Shown piece by piece: positions 4,665 to 5,374 of a DNA stretch of 5,374 nucleotides. The DNA lies in NCBI GenBank assembly GCA_040902925.1, contig JBBDWJ010000134.1:1-5374 (forward strand), written 5' to 3'. Both the position numbers and the translations under genes were made by a program. Within the stretch, counting starts at the first letter, position 1, and each line of letters starts with the position of its first letter. The notes beneath the pieces were generated by a model. That model did not search any database and was not told where the DNA came from. It worked only from the letters and a program-made list of their open reading frames with translations. This stretch comes from JBBDWJ01 sp040902925 (GTDB lineage: Bacteria > Acidobacteriota > Terriglobia > Bryobacterales > UBA6623).

Positions 4665-5374
4665 GTGGCTGTGGCCGTCGAGGGTGACCGATTGCCCGAC
4701 AATCGCAGCGTCGCCGCCGAACTGCCGCTGCCACAATTCGTAGCTCAGCAAGACAACCTGGTCGCGGCCCGGCTGCTCGTCTTCGGGCAGGAACACGCGT
4801 CCGAGGATCGGCTCGACGCCGAGCATGCGGAAGAACGGGCCGTGAACGCCGTCCGCCAGCAGCTTGACGGGCGCCTCCGATCCGGTCAGAGTGACCGTCG
4901 CGTTTCGTCCTGAATTGCAGGCGGCAATTTCCTCGAAAAGATCGGCATCCGCTCCCCAACTCAGGAGATTCGCGACGGAAACGGGAACGCGGTCGAAACT
5001 CGGGCGGGTCGGAGGAGCCGTCTCCCACACGCGCACCAGCCGGCCGGGGTCGCGATACGGCAGCGAGCGCAGCAGCACGGCGTGAACGATGCTGAAGATC
5101 GCGGTGTTCGCGCCGATGGCAAGCGCCAAAGTCAGCACGGCAATGGCGGTGAACCGCAGCGCCGTCAGTTGGTTACTGCCAAGGTCGAGGGACTGGAGTT
5201 GGGAGAGTTGGGAGAGGGAGTCGGGCAGCGCCGTCAGTTGGTTCCCGATGAGGACGAGGTGCTGGAGTTGGGAGAGTTGGGAGAGGGAGTCGGGCAGCGC
5301 CGTCAGTTGGTTCCTGCTGAGGTCGAGGGACTGGAGTTGGGAGAGTTGGGAGAGGGAGTCGGGCAGCGCCGTCA
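4662..5374 (-). CDS. LRR region plus N-terminal part of ADOP permease 2, ending at the amber stop (partial)
   Basis: From the window edge to the TAG there are 236 codons without a stop. About 72 encode leucine-rich repeats, then one Arg codon at 5154-5156, then the permease from TM1 at about 5153-5080 (FTAIAVLTLALAIGAN, NTAIFSIVHAVLLRSLPY, DPGRLVRVWE). The first periplasmic core follows with family segments FFRMLGVEPILGRVFLPED, LLSYELWQRQFGGD and VGQSVTLDGHSH, where the amber codon falls. As read, the product is LRRs, one TM and about 125 periplasmic residues. If it were membrane-inserted like its relatives, the LRRs would sit on the cytoplasmic side of TM1; that topology is inferred. Confidence 0.85.
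   Translation of the reverse strand, partial: TALPDSLSQLSQLQSLDLSRNQLTALPDSLSQLSQLQHLVLIGNQLTALPDSLSQLSQLQSLDLGSNQLTALRFTAIAVLTLALAIGANTAIFSIVHAVLLRSLPYRDPGRLVRVWETAPPTRPSFDRVPVSVANLLSWGADADLFEEIAACNSGRNATVTLTGSEAPVKLLADGVHGPFFRMLGVEPILGRVFLPEDEQPGRDQVVLLSYELWQRQFGGDAAIVGQSVTLDGHSH
5157..5374 (-). CDS. Leucine-rich repeat domain, three 23-residue units, partial at window edge
   Basis: On the minus strand the frame reads three successive 23-residue units that begin LTALPDSLSQLSQLQ and continue SLDLSRNQ, HLVLIGNQ and SLDLGSNQ. After them comes a truncated LTAL and then the permease. This fits the LRR consensus LxxLxxLxLxxNxLxxLPxxLxx, the type widespread in plant and bacterial LRR proteins. 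LRRs form curved solenoids used for protein binding, with the LxLxxN strand on the concave, ligand-facing side. There is no cap motif at the C-terminal side: the last repeat is cut after four residues where the permease begins. In a free-standing LRR protein more repeats or a cap would be expected. The domain's N-terminal part, start codon and any signal peptide lie beyond 5374. The LRR assignment is secure; whether it truly belongs to the permease is not. Confidence 0.87.
5201..5225 (+). other. Putative G-quadruplex motif, repeat unit 3
   Basis: Four GGG tracts at 5201-5203, 5210-5212, 5216-5218 and 5223-5225 are separated by loops of 6, 3 and 4 bases. This satisfies the common G3N1-7 pattern. 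It lies on the template strand for the minus-strand gene. Folding is not shown by sequence alone. Confidence 0.6.
5270..5294 (+). other. Putative G-quadruplex motif, repeat unit 2
   Basis: The same four-GGG arrangement recurs exactly 69 bases further on, with loops AGAGTT, AGA and AGTC, because it lies within the invariant 45-bp core. Confidence 0.6.
5339..5363 (+). other. Putative G-quadruplex motif, repeat unit 1
   Basis: This is the third occurrence of the four-GGG motif, 69 bases beyond the previous one, in the unit that reaches the window edge. Loops are again 6, 3 and 4 bases. Confidence 0.6.

Larger units (their letters stand above)
2748..5374 (-). pseudogene. ADOP-family permease 2 with in-frame amber stop and LRR sequence fused at its N-terminus; 5' end off the window
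   Basis: This is a second duplicated MacB/FtsX-like permease, more canonical in sequence than the plus-strand one. The reading frame is the same from the window edge at 5374 to the TAG at 2748-2750, broken only by TAG at 4662-4664. The permease part runs from about 5153 (FTAIAVLTLALAIGAN) to the terminal NPMEALRCE, about 800 residues, which matches the usual length if the amber codon is read as sense. The family's amphipathic N-terminal segment (DLRYAxRML..PG) is missing. Leucine-rich repeats occupy the frame instead. No RBS or start codon is visible because the gene begins outside the window. The GTG at 5136-5138 lies inside TM1 with family homology continuing upstream of it, so it is not the start. 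It could be a decayed chimeric pseudogene, a genuine fusion with one error, or an assembly chimera. Confidence 0.88.
5157..5374. repeat. 69-bp tandem repeat, three units plus a 12-bp remnant
   Basis: Units lie at 5307-5374 (its first base lies beyond the window), 5238-5306 and 5169-5237, with a 12-bp remnant at 5157-5168. The period is exactly 69 bp with no indels. The 45-bp coding for LTALPDSLSQLSQLQ is identical in all units, and differences occur only in the other 24 bp. Within each core, a 9-bp motif (CTCTCCCAA on the minus strand) is itself doubled, giving LSQLSQ. The array runs off the right edge, so the copy number is a minimum. Confidence 0.95.

Noticed and set aside
4017..4913. 298-codon plus-strand open frame opposite permease 2
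   Set aside because: It is exactly antisense to well conserved permease coding sequence. Its translation is rich in R, H, Q and A with no domain or membrane pattern, as expected of a GC-rich shadow frame. It even spans the amber site without any effect on its own frame.
4647..5138. GTG at 5136-5138 and ATG at 4647-4649 as real start codons for two separate genes
   Set aside because: Family homology continues in frame upstream of both codons (FTAIA before the first, VVGV before the second), and neither has a Shine-Dalgarno-like sequence. They are internal codons.
5157..5374. CRISPR array or intergenic repeat from the periodic sequence at the right edge
   Set aside because: The 69-bp period is a multiple of three, has no unique spacers, and translates cleanly into canonical 23-residue LRRs on the minus strand.

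Overview
The window is GC-rich bacterial DNA dominated by two large membrane-protein genes that converge on a short intergenic region. Both belong to the duplicated MacB/FtsX-like permease family known as ADOP (acidobacterial duplicated orphan permease). That family is strongly expanded in Acidobacteria, especially Solibacter/Bryobacter-like lineages, so an acidobacterium is the most likely source. This taxonomic call rests on family knowledge and on codon and GC style; there is no rRNA or other marker gene in the window.

Layout: bases 1-41 are a short leader with no assignable gene. A plus-strand ADOP permease runs from 42 to 2598, but a one-base frameshift in a GGG run at 1253-1255 splits it. 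Skipping one G restores a continuous 851-residue protein. A 149-base intergenic region (2599-2747) carries a nested inverted repeat. A second ADOP permease lies on the minus strand, with its C-terminus at 2748 and its reading frame open to the right-hand edge of the window. It is interrupted by one in-frame TAG at 4662-4664.

The least ordinary part is the right-hand end. The second permease does not have the usual family N-terminus. Reading the minus strand upstream of TM1, the same frame passes without a stop into three nearly identical 23-residue leucine-rich repeats (LRRs), encoded by a perfect-period 69-bp tandem repeat that runs off the window. This is either an LRR-permease fusion, a recombination scar that made a chimeric pseudogene, or a mis-assembly at a repeat. 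The 69-bp units share an identical 45-bp core and differ only in the segment coding for the LRR concave (ligand-facing) strand. Each unit also carries a four-tract G-quadruplex motif on the plus strand.

ADOP proteins are thought to be FtsX/MacB-type permeases with two fused permease halves and no dedicated ATPase next to them. No ATPase, membrane-fusion protein or regulator is visible here. Since each permease carries exactly one disabling lesion in otherwise well conserved sequence, the lesions are either recent or sequencing/assembly errors.
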